Below, piece after piece: positions 53,853 through 63,955 of a stretch of DNA of 64,000 bases. The notes below the pieces were generated by a model. It was not told the origin of the DNA and searched no databases. It saw nothing but the letters and a program-made list of their open reading frames with translations. The position numbers and the translations under genes are program-made. Location: positions 1 to 64,000 of the forward strand of contig CAIZQU010000018.1 of NCBI GenBank assembly GCA_903935205.1. The letters are read 5' to 3'. The DNA comes from an uncultured cyanobacterium (GTDB taxonomy: Bacteria > Cyanobacteriota > Cyanobacteriia > PCC-6307 > Cyanobiaceae). Numbering within the stretch: the first letter of the stretch is position 1; each line of letters begins with the position of its first letter.

Positions 53853-54374
53853 ATGGCGAATCCCTGGCCCCTGCTGCTGCTGGCCCTGGCGGGGGCGGCG
53901 GGTGGAGTGCTGGCCCTCGGCACCGGCATCCCGGCCGCCCCCCTGGCGGGTGCCCTGATCGGCGCCGCCCTCATCAGCCTCAGCGGCCGGGTGGAGGCGG
54001 TGAGCTGGCCGGCGGGAACCCGCACGCTGCTGGAGATCGCCATCGGCACCGTGATCGGCAGCGGCCTCACCGCCGCCGCCCTCGGCGAGCTGCGCCAGCT
54101 CTGGCGGCCGGCCCTGCTGATCACCCTCACCCTGGTGCTCACCGGGCTGGTGGTGGGTCTGTGGTGCAGCCGACTGCTGGGCATCGATCCGGTGGTGGCC
54201 CTGCTGGGGGCTGCGCCGGGGGGCATCAGCGGCATGAGCCTGGTGGGGGCGGAATTCGGTGTGGGGGCGGCTGTGGCGGCGCTGCATGCGGTGCGGCTGA
54301 TCACCGTGCTGCTGGTCTTGCCTCTGGTGGTGAAGCTGGTGCTGCAGGCCAGCGGCCGGCTGCCTGGGGGCTGA
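53853..54374 (+). CDS. AbrB-family (half-length) membrane protein
   Basis: 173 aa, almost entirely hydrophobic with about five to six helices. The GxAPGGISGMSLVGAEFGVGAAVAALHAVRLITVLLVLPL segment is the signature of the AbrB duplication domain. Full-length family members have two such repeats (~350 aa); this one has a single copy, as in some cyanobacteria. Transport substrate unknown. Confidence 0.8.
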   Translation: MANPWPLLLLALAGAAGGVLALGTGIPAAPLAGALIGAALISLSGRVEAVSWPAGTRTLLEIAIGTVIGSGLTAAALGELRQLWRPALLITLTLVLTGLVVGLWCSRLLGIDPVVALLGAAPGGISGMSLVGAEFGVGAAVAALHAVRLITVLLVLPLVVKLVLQASGRLPGG

Positions 54375-54550
54375 GCGGCGCCTGGGCGGCGGCCGGACGG
54401 CGGCTGAGCACCGGCTGAGCGGCGCCGAATGGAGCATGGATCCAGCTCCGACAGCCCCACGCCCCGGCCTGGATGCCTGGACAGCCTGATCTGGGCCGAT
54501 ACCTTGTCCCTGGTTTGCGGCCCTGGTCCGCCCTTCCGACGCCCGCAGCG

Positions 54551-55006
54551 ATGTCCGCCCGTCTCCGCTCCTCCCAACGGCCGGTTGCCCCCCGCCGCCG
54601 GAACCGCCATCGGCTGGCGGCCCTGGCTCTGGTGGGCGGCGCCCTGCTGGGCCAGGGCCTGGGCGGCAGCCCGCCCGCCCAGGCCGCCGAAAACTCCGCA
54701 GGCGAAAAGGGCGCCCAGGTGTACTGCTTCCTGCGCAGCAACGGCAACGTCCATGAGGTGAGCTGGATCGCCGCCTACTCCCTGATCAAGCGCCAGAGCG
54801 CCAGCCTGTTCAAGACATCGCCGGAGCACGCGGCGGTGATGATCACCGAGGCGGTGGTCCAGAACCCGGGCAACTATCCCGATTGCGGTCGCTTCATCGG
54901 CGATCTCTACAGCCGTCGGATCGTTTACGCCAATCCGGCGGCGGCGGGCGGTGGTAGTGCTGGGACAACCAGCCCCCAGACCTCAGGTGAGCGCTACGCC
55001 AACTGA
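54551..55006 (+). CDS. Secreted conserved cyanobacterial protein, unknown function
   Basis: 151 aa from ATG 54551. A signal peptide (RLAALALVGGALLGQGLGGSPPAQAAE) precedes a compact domain, KGAQVYCFLRSNGNVHEVSWIAAYSLIKRQSASLFKTSPEHAAVMITEAVVQNPGNYPDCGRFIGDLY, with two cysteines that could pair. The conserved look suggests a lineage family, but its function is unknown to me. It overlaps the start of the next gene. Confidence 0.7.
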   Translation: MSARLRSSQRPVAPRRRNRHRLAALALVGGALLGQGLGGSPPAQAAENSAGEKGAQVYCFLRSNGNVHEVSWIAAYSLIKRQSASLFKTSPEHAAVMITEAVVQNPGNYPDCGRFIGDLYSRRIVYANPAAAGGGSAGTTSPQTSGERYAN

Positions 55007-55610
55007 TCAGCCGCGGCCGCGACCAGCGGCGGCCTCCGCCGACGCCCGAACATCAAGGCAGCGGCGGGGGTGGTGGTCGAGGTTGCCCCCCCTGCTGATC
55101 GGCCTGATCGCCACCCTGCTCACGGCCTGCGCCGAGGAACCCCTGCCGCAGCGCCGGATCAGCCGGGATGACTGCCTGAACGAGGTGAAGCTCGACGAGC
55201 TGCGGGAGGCGATCGCCCGCTGCGACAAGGTGGTGGCCGCCTATCCGCAGGATCCCCTGCCCCTCAACGAGCGGTTCCTGCTCCATACCCTCGCCGAGGA
55301 CGACCGGGCCGCCTGCCGGGACATCGTCAAAGCCGCATCCCTGGCCCGGCGCCTACCGCCGGAGCGACTGGATGCGATGTTGCGCAGCGATCTGAAGCGG
55401 CGCCTGGCCGACTGCCAGACGGCACCACCCAGCGCTGCGGGGGCCCCCGCTCGGCCCCCAACAGCCCCTGGCCCCCCGAGCAGCGGCGGCAAGCAGGCGG
55501 CCAGGGAGCCGGCGGTCAAACAGAGCGCAGCCGAGGGGCGGGGTGCTGCGGCACAGGGGGGCTCCGCCGCCTCACCAGCGGTCCAGCAGCTCCCGCACCA
55601 GAACCGGTAG
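54987..55610 (+). CDS. Lipoprotein of unknown function
   Basis: A lipobox is visible at LIGLIATLLTACAEE, preceded by an Arg-rich n-region. The mature part (RRISRDDCLNEVKLDELREAIARCDKVVAAYPQDPLPLNERFLLHTLAEDDRAACRDI) is helical with three cysteines and looks like a single TPR-like unit. The C-terminus is low complexity. The GTG at 54987 overlaps the upstream gene by 20 bases; the start is uncertain. It converges on the SNF2 helicase gene with overlap. Confidence 0.65.
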   Translation: MSATPTDQPRPRPAAASADARTSRQRRGWWSRLPPLLIGLIATLLTACAEEPLPQRRISRDDCLNEVKLDELREAIARCDKVVAAYPQDPLPLNERFLLHTLAEDDRAACRDIVKAASLARRLPPERLDAMLRSDLKRRLADCQTAPPSAAGAPARPPTAPGPPSSGGKQAAREPAVKQSAAEGRGAAAQGGSAASPAVQQLPHQNR

Positions 55611-57287
55611 GGCGGCCCGGGGCAGGCGCTGGCGGCGGCTCTGGAACGTCACGGCGATCCGCTCCTCCTTGCTGGAGATCAAGCCATCGACCAGCTGGTC
55701 GGCCACGCCCAGCTGCAACCAATGGCTGGTGAGCATGGCGCCCATGCCGATGCGATGGCAGCGGTCCTCGGCCTGCTCGGCATCGCCGGGGGTCCAGGGG
55801 CGCTCGAGCAGCACCACATGGCGGGCCCGGTGCAGTGTGAAGCCGAGGCCACCGGTGCCGTAGGTGGCGATCAGCACCGGGCAGTCGCCGGCCTGGAAGC
55901 GATCCACCAGCCCCTGGCGCCGGGGCGGCGGCACGGCACCGCTGAGCAGCACCGCCCGGGCCTCGCCGCCGAGCAGGCGTTGCAACAGCCGTGCCGAAGC
56001 CAGGAAGGCGGTGAAGACGACGACCGGCCCCTCCCGCCGGTGATCCAGCTCGTCCAGCAGGGCCAGGGCGGCTGGCAGCTTGCTGCGGGAGGCGATCCGG
56101 CGCAGGGCGGTGAGCACGGCCAGCAGCTCGGCGTCGCGTCGCACCTCGCCGCGCCGGGCCCTCAGGCGATAGGCCTCCACCACACGCTGCAGGCGCTGAT
56201 CGAAACGATCGCCGGCCGCCGGGCTGAGCTGGACCGGCAGCAGCAACCGCCTTTTGGGCGGCAGATCCAGACACTGCTCCTTGCGGCGATGGAGCAGCAG
56301 GGGCCGCAGCAGACGCTGCAGCTCTTCCAGCTGGCTGGCGCCGTTGGCCTGCCAGATGCGTCGCCCCCCCTGCTCGCGCCAATGGCCCTGGCAGTAGCGC
56401 TCCTCAAAGGCCCGGCGATCGTCAGCGAGGGGATGGCCGATGGCCTCCAGCAGGGGCAGCAGCTGGAGGGGCCGGCCGTTTTTCATCGGTGTGCCACTGA
56501 GCAGCCAGATCGCCCGCAGCCGGGGATGGCGGGCCAGGCGGAGGAAGGCCTGGGTGCGACGGGCAGCCCTGTTCTGGGCGTGGTGGGCCTCATCGGCGAT
56601 CAGCACCGTGCCCGCCTCCGGCAGCTGCTGAGGCAGCCGGGCCCAGCTATGGAGTTCCAAGCGCAGGCCCAGGGAGGCCGCCTCCTGGCGCCAGTGGTGA
56701 TGGAGACCCACCGGGGCGATCACCAGGATGCGGCAATCCGCCAGCCGCACCAGGCCGCGGGCCGCCACCAGGGCGGTGAGGGTCTTGCCCAGGCCCATGG
56801 CATCGGCCAGCACGGCGCCGCGCCTGGCCAGCAGCCAGCGCACGGCCAGGCGCTGGTGGGCGAACAGCTGGCGGCCATCGGTGAGGGGCTCCGCCGGGGC
56901 GGCGGCGGCCACCAGGGCACGGTGGGGCGGCAGCGGCGGCAGCGGCTGGAGCAACCAGCCGATCCACTCCGCCAGCTCCTGGCTCACCGGAAACCGGTGG
57001 GCCAGCAACGCCTGAAGCCCCAAGGCGGCGGCGGGGGGAAACTCCCAGCAGTGGCGCCGGCCGTTCCAATGGCCCCGCGGCCGGATCGCCCGCAGCTGGG
57101 CCTGGGTGACGGCATCGAAGGAACAGGCCACCTCGATCAGCCCGGAAGGGCCCAGGCGCAACCCCAGGCCGGTGGATGGGGCTGGGGGGGAGGCCGCGGG
57201 GGGGGCCAAGGGGGCCGGATTGCAGTGACCGACACATTGACACTGGAAAGTCCTGGCAGACTTCACGGCAGCCGGAGCTTTCCGCAT
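55572..57287 (-). CDS. SNF2-family DEAD/DEAH helicase
   Basis: 571 aa from ATG 57287. A HARP-like segment ([35 protein letters not shown]) precedes the SNF2 core: [36 protein letters not shown] in [22 protein letters not shown] and the helicase C-lobe [56 protein letters not shown]. This resembles SMARCAL1/annealing-type helicases. The start codon overlaps that of the divergent HNH gene, so the true start may be further in. Confidence 0.9.
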   Translation of the reverse strand: MRKAPAAVKSARTFQCQCVGHCNPAPLAPPAASPPAPSTGLGLRLGPSGLIEVACSFDAVTQAQLRAIRPRGHWNGRRHCWEFPPAAALGLQALLAHRFPVSQELAEWIGWLLQPLPPLPPHRALVAAAAPAEPLTDGRQLFAHQRLAVRWLLARRGAVLADAMGLGKTLTALVAARGLVRLADCRILVIAPVGLHHHWRQEAASLGLRLELHSWARLPQQLPEAGTVLIADEAHHAQNRAARRTQAFLRLARHPRLRAIWLLSGTPMKNGRPLQLLPLLEAIGHPLADDRRAFEERYCQGHWREQGGRRIWQANGASQLEELQRLLRPLLLHRRKEQCLDLPPKRRLLLPVQLSPAAGDRFDQRLQRVVEAYRLRARRGEVRRDAELLAVLTALRRIASRSKLPAALALLDELDHRREGPVVVFTAFLASARLLQRLLGGEARAVLLSGAVPPPRRQGLVDRFQAGDCPVLIATYGTGGLGFTLHRARHVVLLERPWTPGDAEQAEDRCHRIGMGAMLTSHWLQLGVADQLVDGLISSKEERIAVTFQSRRQRLPRAALPVLVRELLDRW

Positions 57288-57792
57288 GCAGGCCAGGGAT
57301 GGAGTGTTCCTTGAGGATCTCTGCCCCAAACTGCGAGCGCGGCGCTGGCGCAGCACCCTCCACCTGGCCACCCAGGGTTGCTGCCTGTATTGCGGGAATC
57401 CTTCCGAATCGATCGATCACGTTCACCCGCTCAGCCGCGGCGGCCTGAGCGTGACCGAAAACTGCGTGCCGGCCTGCCTCGCCTGCAATGGCAGCAAGGG
57501 CGACGCCGACGCCTTCAGCTGGTATCGGCAGCAGAGCTTCTACGACCCCCGCCGCGCCATGGCCCTCAAGGCCTGGACCGACGGTGACCAGCCCCTGGCC
57601 CTGCGTCTGCTGAGCTGGGCCAGCCCCGCCGCTACCGCCGGAGGGGGCCGGAGGGCGCCTGGGCCAGGGGCGCAGGCCGGTGCTGGAGCGGCGTCCGGCA
57701 CCGGGTCCGGGAATCGGCAGGAGCACCGCAACCGCTCTCACCAGACCCGACAGGCCTCCACTCCGGCCTGGCGCTGGCAGATCGCCTCCTGA
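57286..57792 (+). CDS. HNH endonuclease-family protein
   Basis: 168 aa. The zinc/HNH region is [41 protein letters not shown], with two CxxC pairs, the catalytic DHV and the N-x-C-x-x-x-N element. The preceding [20 protein letters not shown] and following [19 protein letters not shown] are typical of cyanobacterial members. The C-terminal 50 residues are low complexity and overlap the opposing small gene. It is divergent from the SNF2 helicase, a pairing that may reflect a shared DNA-repair role. Confidence 0.88.
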   Translation: MQARDGVFLEDLCPKLRARRWRSTLHLATQGCCLYCGNPSESIDHVHPLSRGGLSVTENCVPACLACNGSKGDADAFSWYRQQSFYDPRRAMALKAWTDGDQPLALRLLSWASPAATAGGGRRAPGPGAQAGAGAASGTGSGNRQEHRNRSHQTRQASTPAWRWQIAS

Positions 57793-57959
57793 TCGCGGGG
57801 CTGCTCCGGCGCCACCCCCAGAGCAAACGCCACCAGCAGGGCGGCCAGGGCCAGGGGCAGGGGCGGAACCAACGCCTGCCAGACACCCACGGCCAGGGAT
57901 CCCGGCCGGCGGCGCCGGCCCAGCGGGGCGGTGACGGATGCGGACGGCGGCAGGACCAT
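57738..57959 (-). CDS. Small single-helix membrane protein
   Basis: 73 aa from ATG 57959. One membrane helix ([21 protein letters not shown]) is followed by a short tail with two cysteines ([15 protein letters not shown]). The pattern is common among short cyanobacterial proteins. Its 3' end overlaps the HNH gene end. Confidence 0.6.
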   Translation of the reverse strand: MVLPPSASVTAPLGRRRRPGSLAVGVWQALVPPLPLALAALLVAFALGVAPEQPRDQEAICQRQAGVEACRVW

Positions 57960-58105
57960 CGGAGCCCCGGGACGGACCCTGCCCGGGGCGACCCGGCGCC
58001 GCAGGTCACAGCCCGGGGAAGCGGGAGCGGAGCGCAGGCGGGGTGCGGTAGAGAAGGAGGCGAGGGCCATGCCGGTCAACGATCGACGCTGATACAGGTG
58101 TACTC

Positions 58106-59062
58106 ATGACGACGGGTTCTGTCAACGCTTCCCAGGGGGCCCCGATCCCGGCCGCGGTGCGCAACGCCCTGGCCGCGCCGGAGCGAAGGCCTGGACAGGT
58201 GCTGGTGCTGGGCGGCGGCTACACGGGTCTGCGCTTCGGCCGGGCCCTGGCCCAGCTCGGCGTGCGGGTGCTCGTCAGCCGGCGGGAGCCGCCCCCCCAG
58301 CCCGCCGCCACCGGACTGGGCTGGATCGGCTTCGATCCCGACCGCGGCCTGATCCCCGACGCCGATGCCCTGGAGGGCACCACCCACCTGCTGAGCACCA
58401 TCCCCCCGGACCAGGACGGCCGCGATCCGGTGCTCACCCACCTGGGGGAGACACTCAACGCCCTGCCCCTGGCCTGGGTGGGCTATCTCTCCACCACCGG
58501 CGTCTACGGCGACCGTGGCGGCGGCTGGGTCGATGAGGGCAGCCCCACCGATCCCGGCCTGGAACGCAGCCGGGCCCGGCTGGCCTGCGAAACCGCCTGG
58601 TGCCAGCGGGAGCTGCCGCTGCAGGTGTTCCGTCTGCCGGCCATCTACGGGCCGGGCCGCAGCCCCTTCGCGGCCCTGCGCCAGGGCACGGCCCGACTGA
58701 TCCACAAACCGGGCCAGGTCTTCTGCCGCATCCACGTCGACGACATCGTCGGCGCCCTGCTGCACAACCTGGCCCTGGCGCCGTCAGCGCGTCCCAGCCC
58801 CTTGATCCTGGCGGACAACACCCCCTGCCCCTCCAGCGAAACCCTGGGCTACGCCGCCCATCTCCTGGGCTGCAGCCTGCCGGCGTTCCAGTCCTGGGGG
58901 GATCTGGAGGCCGGCCTCAGCCCGATGGCGCGCAGTTTCTGGAGTGAGAACAGACGGGTCAGCAGCCGTTTGCTGCAGGAGGGCCTGGGCTACCGGTTGC
59001 TCTACCCCAGCTATCGGGAGGGCTACCGCGCTTGCCTCAGGGAGGAGGAAGGGGCGGCGTAG
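58106..59062 (+). CDS. NAD-dependent epimerase/dehydratase (atypical SDR, YeeZ-like)
   Basis: 318 aa. The cofactor motif is VLVLGGGYTGLRFGRALAQLG, the middle STTGVYGDRGGGWVDE and IYGPGRSPFAAL with a FCRIHVDDIVGAL segment typical of extended/atypical SDRs. There is no clear YxxxK, as in the YeeZ/SDR_a5 group. Substrate unknown. Confidence 0.82.
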   Translation: MTTGSVNASQGAPIPAAVRNALAAPERRPGQVLVLGGGYTGLRFGRALAQLGVRVLVSRREPPPQPAATGLGWIGFDPDRGLIPDADALEGTTHLLSTIPPDQDGRDPVLTHLGETLNALPLAWVGYLSTTGVYGDRGGGWVDEGSPTDPGLERSRARLACETAWCQRELPLQVFRLPAIYGPGRSPFAALRQGTARLIHKPGQVFCRIHVDDIVGALLHNLALAPSARPSPLILADNTPCPSSETLGYAAHLLGCSLPAFQSWGDLEAGLSPMARSFWSENRRVSSRLLQEGLGYRLLYPSYREGYRACLREEEGAA

Positions 59063-59211
59063 CCCGCCAACCGGCGACGCGTTGCCCCAGCAAGCGCCGC
59101 AGGGAGGGCCGGATGATCGCCGGTGCCCTCTGGACAGATCTGCCTGCACCGCTGCCGACGCACCGGGAGGCTCGTCGCGGTGTGCTCTGGGTCGTCACGA
59201 CCGGCGAGGCT

Positions 59212-59355
59212 CTAGAGCGGATCCTGTGCCCCACCGAAGCGGGTGGGCAGGCCCAGATCGGGTTCGATCCGGTCCCAGTGGATCTCGATCCAGCCCCGCT
59301 GCACCCCCACCGCCAGGGCGGAGACCAGGATGCCCAGCAACAGGAGGCGAAGCAT
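59212..59355 (-). CDS. 47-residue single-helix membrane protein
   Basis: Too short for the ORF track as a separate gene. The sequence MLRLLLLGILVSALAVGVQRGWIEIHWDRI is one membrane helix and a conserved-looking basic/aromatic segment. Its ATG overlaps the pdxA ATG on the opposite strand. It could be a real small gene or a shadow; I favour real because of its well-formed topology. Confidence 0.45.
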   Translation of the reverse strand: MLRLLLLGILVSALAVGVQRGWIEIHWDRIEPDLGLPTRFGGAQDPL

Positions 59356-60406
59356 GGCGCAGTCCCAGAAAACGGAAACCCCATCCAAGCCGGAGCCGGC
59401 GCCCCTGGCGCTGGCCCTGGGGGATCCGGCCGGAATCGGCGCCGAGGTGGCGCTCAAGGCCCTGGCGGCCCTGGCCCGCCAACCCCAGGGGGCGCCCGCG
59501 GTCGTGCTGGTGGGTTGCGGCCGCTGGTTGGAGGAGAGCCATCGGCGGCTGCGGCAGGCGGGCTGCACGGATCTGGCCGATCCCCGGATGTTTGAGCTGG
59601 AGGATCTGCCCCTGGAGGCACCGCTGCAACCGGGACAGGTCGGGGCCCTGGCCGGGGCCGCCAGCTTCGCCTGGCTGACCCGCGCGACCGAGCTGGTGCT
59701 GGAGGGCCGCTGCCGGGCGCTGGTGACGGCACCGATCGCCAAGGCCAGCTGGCAGGCGGCAGGCCATCCCTACCCCGGCCAGACCGAACGGCTGGCGGAA
59801 CTCTGCGGTGTGGAGCAGGCCTCGATGCTGTTCACCGCCCTCCCTCCCCAGGGAACCTGGCGCTTCAACACACTGCTGGCCACCACCCACATCCCCATGG
59901 CGGCGGTGCCAGCAGCCCTGAACCCGGCCCTGGTGGAACGGCAGCTCGATCGGCTGCTCGACTTCTGCCGGCGTTTCAGCAGCAAACCGCGGCTGGTGGT
60001 GGCAGGGCTCAACCCCCACGCCGGCGAAGCGGGGCACCTGGGGCGGGAGGAGAGCGACTGGCTGGAGCCCTGCCTGGAGGAGTGGCGGCGGCGCCACCCG
60101 GAGGTGCGGCTGGAGGGTCCCCTGCCGCCGGACAGCTGCTGGCTGGAGGCCGCCGCCGCCTGGCGGGACGGCAGCGCAGCGGCGGACGGCTACCTGGCGC
60201 TATACCACGACCAGGGCCTGATCCCGGTGAAGCTGCTGGCCTTCGACGCGGCGGTGAACACCACCCTGGGCCTGCCTTTCCTGCGCACCTCCCCGGACCA
60301 CGGCACGGCCTTCGCCATCGCCGGCCAGGGCAGGGCCCGCGCCGACAGCATGGCGGCGGCAATCCGCACGGCGGCGGAGCTGGGGCTGCCGCTCAGGCCG
60401 GCCTGA
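59354..60406 (+). CDS. pdxA: 4-hydroxythreonine-4-phosphate dehydrogenase
   Basis: Vitamin B6 biosynthesis. LALALGDPAGIGAEVALKAL opens the fold. Metal-binding histidines are in GHPYPGQTERLAELCG, NPHAGEAGHLGREE and ALYHDQGLIPVKLLAF; FLRTSPDHGTAF closes the active site. ATG 59354 gives 350 aa. It ends overlapping accB (convergent) by 14 bases. Confidence 0.95.
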   Translation: MAQSQKTETPSKPEPAPLALALGDPAGIGAEVALKALAALARQPQGAPAVVLVGCGRWLEESHRRLRQAGCTDLADPRMFELEDLPLEAPLQPGQVGALAGAASFAWLTRATELVLEGRCRALVTAPIAKASWQAAGHPYPGQTERLAELCGVEQASMLFTALPPQGTWRFNTLLATTHIPMAAVPAALNPALVERQLDRLLDFCRRFSSKPRLVVAGLNPHAGEAGHLGREESDWLEPCLEEWRRRHPEVRLEGPLPPDSCWLEAAAAWRDGSAAADGYLALYHDQGLIPVKLLAFDAAVNTTLGLPFLRTSPDHGTAFAIAGQGRARADSMAAAIRTAAELGLPLRPA

Positions 60407-60866
60407 TCCGCATCAGGGCCTGGCCGAACTCCACCGGGGTGCCGTTCTCGACCAGGATCTCAACCACCTCGCCGCCGACCTCGGCCTCGAGTTCGTTCAT
60501 CAGCTTCATCGCCTCGAGGATGCAGATCGTCTGACCCGGGGAGATGCGGTTGCCCACCTCCACGAAGGGAGGGTCGGCCGGGGAGGGAGAGCGATAGAAG
60601 GTGCCGACCATCGGGGCGGTGATGGTGTGCAGGTCGCTGCGGGCGGCGGGGGCCGGCGGCGGCGGCGGCGAGGGGGCAGCCCCGGGCAGCGGAGCGGCGA
60701 CCGGGGCGGGAGCGGCCGCCTGGAGGACGGTCACCGGCGCTGCGGTGGCGGGGAGGTTGCGGCGAACTTCGAGGTGGAAGTCGTCGCCCTTGAGGGAGAA
60801 CTCCTGGATGTCGCTCTCGGCGAGCAGGGCGAGCAGCTGGCGCAGTTGGTCGTGATCGAGCTGCAT
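60393..60866 (-). CDS. accB: Biotin carboxyl carrier protein of acetyl-CoA carboxylase
   Basis: 157 aa. The biotinylation site is EAMKLMNE with Lys121. An N-terminal helix region (LLALLAESDIQEFSLKGDDFHLEVRR) and a Pro/Ala linker precede the biotinyl domain (ITAPMVGTFYRSPSPADPPFVEVGNRI). It lies four bases after efp on the same strand, the usual cyanobacterial efp-accB pair. Confidence 0.97.
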   Translation of the reverse strand: MQLDHDQLRQLLALLAESDIQEFSLKGDDFHLEVRRNLPATAAPVTVLQAAAPAPVAAPLPGAAPSPPPPPAPAARSDLHTITAPMVGTFYRSPSPADPPFVEVGNRISPGQTICILEAMKLMNELEAEVGGEVVEILVENGTPVEFGQALMRIRPA

Positions 60867-60870
60867 CGTT

Positions 60871-61431
60871 TCAGGACTCCCGACCCAGGTAGGAATCGTT
60901 GCGGGTGTCGATCTTGATCTTCTCGCCGATCGAGATGAACAGGGGCACCATCACCTGGGCGCCGGTCTCGACGATCGCCGGCTTGGTGCCGCCGGTGGCG
61001 GTGTCGCCCTTGACGCCGGGGTCGGTCTGGGTGACCGCAAGAACCACCGAGTTGGGGAGCTCCACCTCCAGTGGCTTGTTGTTCCAGGACACAACGCTGA
61101 CCTCCATGCCCTCCTTGAGATACTTGCGCTGATCTCCGATCTGCTGGGCGGTGAGGCGGGTCTCCTCGTAGGAGGCCATGTCCATGAACACGAAGTTGTC
61201 ACCCTCCATGTAGGTGTGCTGGAGGGTCGACTTCTCCAGCACCGCCTGGGGCACGGTCTCGCCAGCGCGGAAGGTCTTCTCCACCACGTTGCCGCTCTGC
61301 ACCGCCTTGAGCTTGGTGCGCACAAAGGCCGAACCCTTGCCGGGCTTGACGTGGAGGAACTCGATCACACGCCAGACCTGACCATCCAGCTCGATCGAGG
61401 TGCCGGTGCGGAAGTCGTTGCTGGAGATCAT
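60871..61431 (-). CDS. efp: Translation elongation factor P
   Basis: 186 aa. It relieves ribosome stalling at polyproline stretches, relevant to the many Pro-rich proteins here. The domain I loop tip is [16 protein letters not shown] with the lysine at 32. Domains II and III end in [14 protein letters not shown]. Co-transcribed with accB. Confidence 0.97.
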   Translation of the reverse strand: MISSNDFRTGTSIELDGQVWRVIEFLHVKPGKGSAFVRTKLKAVQSGNVVEKTFRAGETVPQAVLEKSTLQHTYMEGDNFVFMDMASYEETRLTAQQIGDQRKYLKEGMEVSVVSWNNKPLEVELPNSVVLAVTQTDPGVKGDTATGGTKPAIVETGAQVMVPLFISIGEKIKIDTRNDSYLGRES

Positions 61432-61547
61432 TCCGGCGCTTCGGATTCGCCGGATTGTACGTCTGGCTACCGGCCCCAGTCGGGGCGCCCAGCCCCGGCG
61501 CCCCAGGCACCTGTGCCAGAGTCCGCACAGCAGAGGAGCAGGCAGCC

Positions 61548-62678
61548 ATGCGCGCAGCGGGCCACCCCGGCGACCGCGTCGGCGTTTTCCAAGGCCGTCA
61601 CGGTCTCCACCGTCTCACCGGCCTGGTGCTGGCCCTGGTGCTCAGCCTCGGCGGTCTGTTGCTGGCGCCCGCCGGAGCCCTGGCGGAGCTGCCCCAGGGC
61701 AATGCCGTCAAGGACCCCGAGGCGATCCTGCGCAACGCCCTGCCGATCAAGGCCCAGCAACTTCAGGAGCTGCAGCACCGCCTGGAGGCCACCAGCGATG
61801 ACCTGCGGGCCAAGCGCTGGAAGCCGCTGGCCGGTCTGGTGACCCGCTGCCAGTCCCAGCTCAGCGGCCAACGGGCGGCGATCCTGGCGGGCTTCCCGGC
61901 GGACGCCCAGCCCCGAGCCAGCGAGTTGCTCGATCGGCTCGAAACCCAACTTCAGGAGGTGGCCGCCGCCGCCGAAGCCCGCGACCGCGACGCCTTCCTG
62001 GCCGGCCGCCGCGCCGCCCTCTCCAGCATCGGAGCGGCCGAGGGGCTGCTGGTGGGCGACTTTCCCTTCGCGATCCCGGCCGAATTCGATGCCCTGCCGC
62101 GGCTGCTGGGCCGGGCCACGGTGCAGATCAGCACCACCCAGGGCGATCTGACCGCCGTGATCGATGGTTACAACGCGCCCCTGACCGGCGGCGCCTTTGT
62201 GGATCTGGTGCAGCGAAAGTTTTACGACGGGCTTCCCTTCACCAGGGCCGAAGATTTCTATGTGCTCCAGACCGGTGATCCGAAGGGCGACGCCCAGGGT
62301 TACGTGGACGCCAAGACCGGCCAGGAGCGCCATGTGCCCCTCGAGATCCGCATCGTCGGCGATGCCGAACCGATCTACAACCAGACCTTCGAGGACATCG
62401 GCCGCTACAAGGCGGAGCCGGTGCTGCCCTTCGCCACCTACGGCACCCTGGGCTGGGCCCATTCCGACGGCCAGCTCGACGACGGATCGTCGCAGTTCTT
62501 CTTCTTCCTCTATGAAGCCGAGCTGACCCCTGCCGGCCTCAACCTGGTGGATGGCCGCAACGCCGCCTTCGGTTATGTGGTGGAAGGGATGGATGTGCTG
62601 CACGAGCTGGGCGTGGACGACCGGATCGTTTCGGCCCGGGTGATCGAAGGAGCGGAGAATCTCAAACCCCACGCCTGA
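61548..62678 (+). CDS. Cyclophilin-type peptidyl-prolyl isomerase (TLP40-like)
   Basis: 376 aa from ATG 61548, which follows a good AGAGGAG. A signal peptide ([22 protein letters not shown]) leads to a helical N-terminal domain ([20 protein letters not shown]...) resembling the lumen TLP40 proteins, then a cyclophilin domain ([32 protein letters not shown]...SSQFFFFL...[11 protein letters not shown]). Probably periplasmic or thylakoid lumenal. The lead from 61455 is low complexity. Confidence 0.92.
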   Translation: MRAAGHPGDRVGVFQGRHGLHRLTGLVLALVLSLGGLLLAPAGALAELPQGNAVKDPEAILRNALPIKAQQLQELQHRLEATSDDLRAKRWKPLAGLVTRCQSQLSGQRAAILAGFPADAQPRASELLDRLETQLQEVAAAAEARDRDAFLAGRRAALSSIGAAEGLLVGDFPFAIPAEFDALPRLLGRATVQISTTQGDLTAVIDGYNAPLTGGAFVDLVQRKFYDGLPFTRAEDFYVLQTGDPKGDAQGYVDAKTGQERHVPLEIRIVGDAEPIYNQTFEDIGRYKAEPVLPFATYGTLGWAHSDGQLDDGSSQFFFFLYEAELTPAGLNLVDGRNAAFGYVVEGMDVLHELGVDDRIVSARVIEGAENLKPHA

Positions 62679-62731
62679 GCAAGCGCGCGCCGGGGTCCGG
62701 GCAGCGGCAGGACGAAAGCAGCGAGAGGCTT

Positions 62732-63955
62732 ATGACCAGGCCCCCATCCCGATCCAGCTCCCGCGCGGAACTCCCTGAGGGGGGTAGGGAGTCGGCTGAT
62801 GATGAAACCCTCGCCGACCTCGGGGAATGGGAGCTGATCCGGAGGCTGGGGGCCTTCGCGCCACCCGGCCAGTTCAGCGACGATGCGGCACTGCTGGCTC
62901 CCTGCGAGGTCGCGCGCTCCGGCAGCCACGGGTGCCGCCGGCTGGTGCTCAACACCGATGTCCTGGTGGATGGGCTCCACTTCAGCGACGCCACCACCAC
63001 GCCGGCGCAGGTGGGCTGGCGGACCGCCGCGGCCAACCTCTCGGATCTGGCGGCGATGGGCTGCACCGAGGTGGAGGGGATCACGGTGGGGCTGGTGGCG
63101 CCCGCCGCAACCCCATGGAGCTGGGTGGAGGGCGTGTATCGCGGCCTCAGCGACGCCCTGGCGGCCTACGGCGGGGTGCTGCTTGGGGGCGATTGCAGCG
63201 GCGGGATGCAGCGGATGCTGGCCGTGGCGGCGGTGGGGAAGTTGCCGCCAATCCAGGAGGGCGCGGGGGAGGACGGATGCGGGCCCTGGGGTGCCATCCG
63301 CCGTGGCGATGGCCGGCCCGGCGACGCCCTGGTCTGCACGGGCCCCCATGGCCTCAGCCGGCTGGGGTTGGCGCTGCTGCAGGGGCACGTTGCCGGCCTT
63401 GAGCGGATCAGCGCGGAGCCTGCTGCTGAGGTGGCAGCCAAGGCAGGAGGCCAGCTGATGGAGGCTGAGCCGCTGCACAGCTCAGGGATGGAACAACCAC
63501 CGGCGCTCCCAGTCGCTCTCATGCACCGGGCGATCGAAGCCCACCAACGGCCGAAGCCTCGCTTCGACGCGGTACGGGCACTCCACCGCAGCCGCCCTGA
63601 AGGACTGCCCTGGCGGGTGGGCGGCTGCGACAGCAGCGATGGCCTGGCGGCGGCCGTGGCGGCGATCGCCAGCAGCAGCGATTGCGGGGCCCTGCTGAAC
63701 CCTGCTGCCCTGCCGCTGGATCCAGCCATGGCCGGCCTCCCCCAGGCGCAGACCTGGTGCCTGGAGGGCGGCGAGGACTTCGAGCTGGTGCTGGCCCTGC
63801 AGCCCGCCTGGGCCGAGGCCCTGGCGGCGGCCCTGCCCGGCTGCAGCCTGATCGGAGAGCTGACAGCGGGCTCGGCCGGCGAGCTGCACTGGGCCGGGCC
63901 CGCCGAGCAGGACGATGAAGCGATCCCCAACAGCGGCTACCGGCACTTCTGCTGA
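62732..63955 (+). CDS. thiL: Thiamine-monophosphate kinase
   Basis: Phosphorylates TMP to the cofactor TPP. Motifs: GEWELIRRL, DDAALL, NTDVLVDGLHF, RTAAANLSDLAAMG (metal and ATP site), GGDCSGG and the C-terminal GGEDFELVLAL. Normal order and 407 aa, slightly longer than E. coli owing to insertions. It starts at an ATG 53 bases after the cyclophilin stop. Confidence 0.95.
   Translation: MTRPPSRSSSRAELPEGGRESADDETLADLGEWELIRRLGAFAPPGQFSDDAALLAPCEVARSGSHGCRRLVLNTDVLVDGLHFSDATTTPAQVGWRTAAANLSDLAAMGCTEVEGITVGLVAPAATPWSWVEGVYRGLSDALAAYGGVLLGGDCSGGMQRMLAVAAVGKLPPIQEGAGEDGCGPWGAIRRGDGRPGDALVCTGPHGLSRLGLALLQGHVAGLERISAEPAAEVAAKAGGQLMEAEPLHSSGMEQPPALPVALMHRAIEAHQRPKPRFDAVRALHRSRPEGLPWRVGGCDSSDGLAAAVAAIASSSDCGALLNPAALPLDPAMAGLPQAQTWCLEGGEDFELVLALQPAWAEALAAALPGCSLIGELTAGSAGELHWAGPAEQDDEAIPNSGYRHFC

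Noticed and set aside
53183-54829. 548-codon minus-strand ORF
   Set aside because: Mixture of frames antisense to the AbrB-family gene; only the 53232-53786 part in its other frame is protein-like.
55722-57314. 530-codon plus-strand ORF
   Set aside because: Antisense to the SNF2 helicase, whose motifs are complete.
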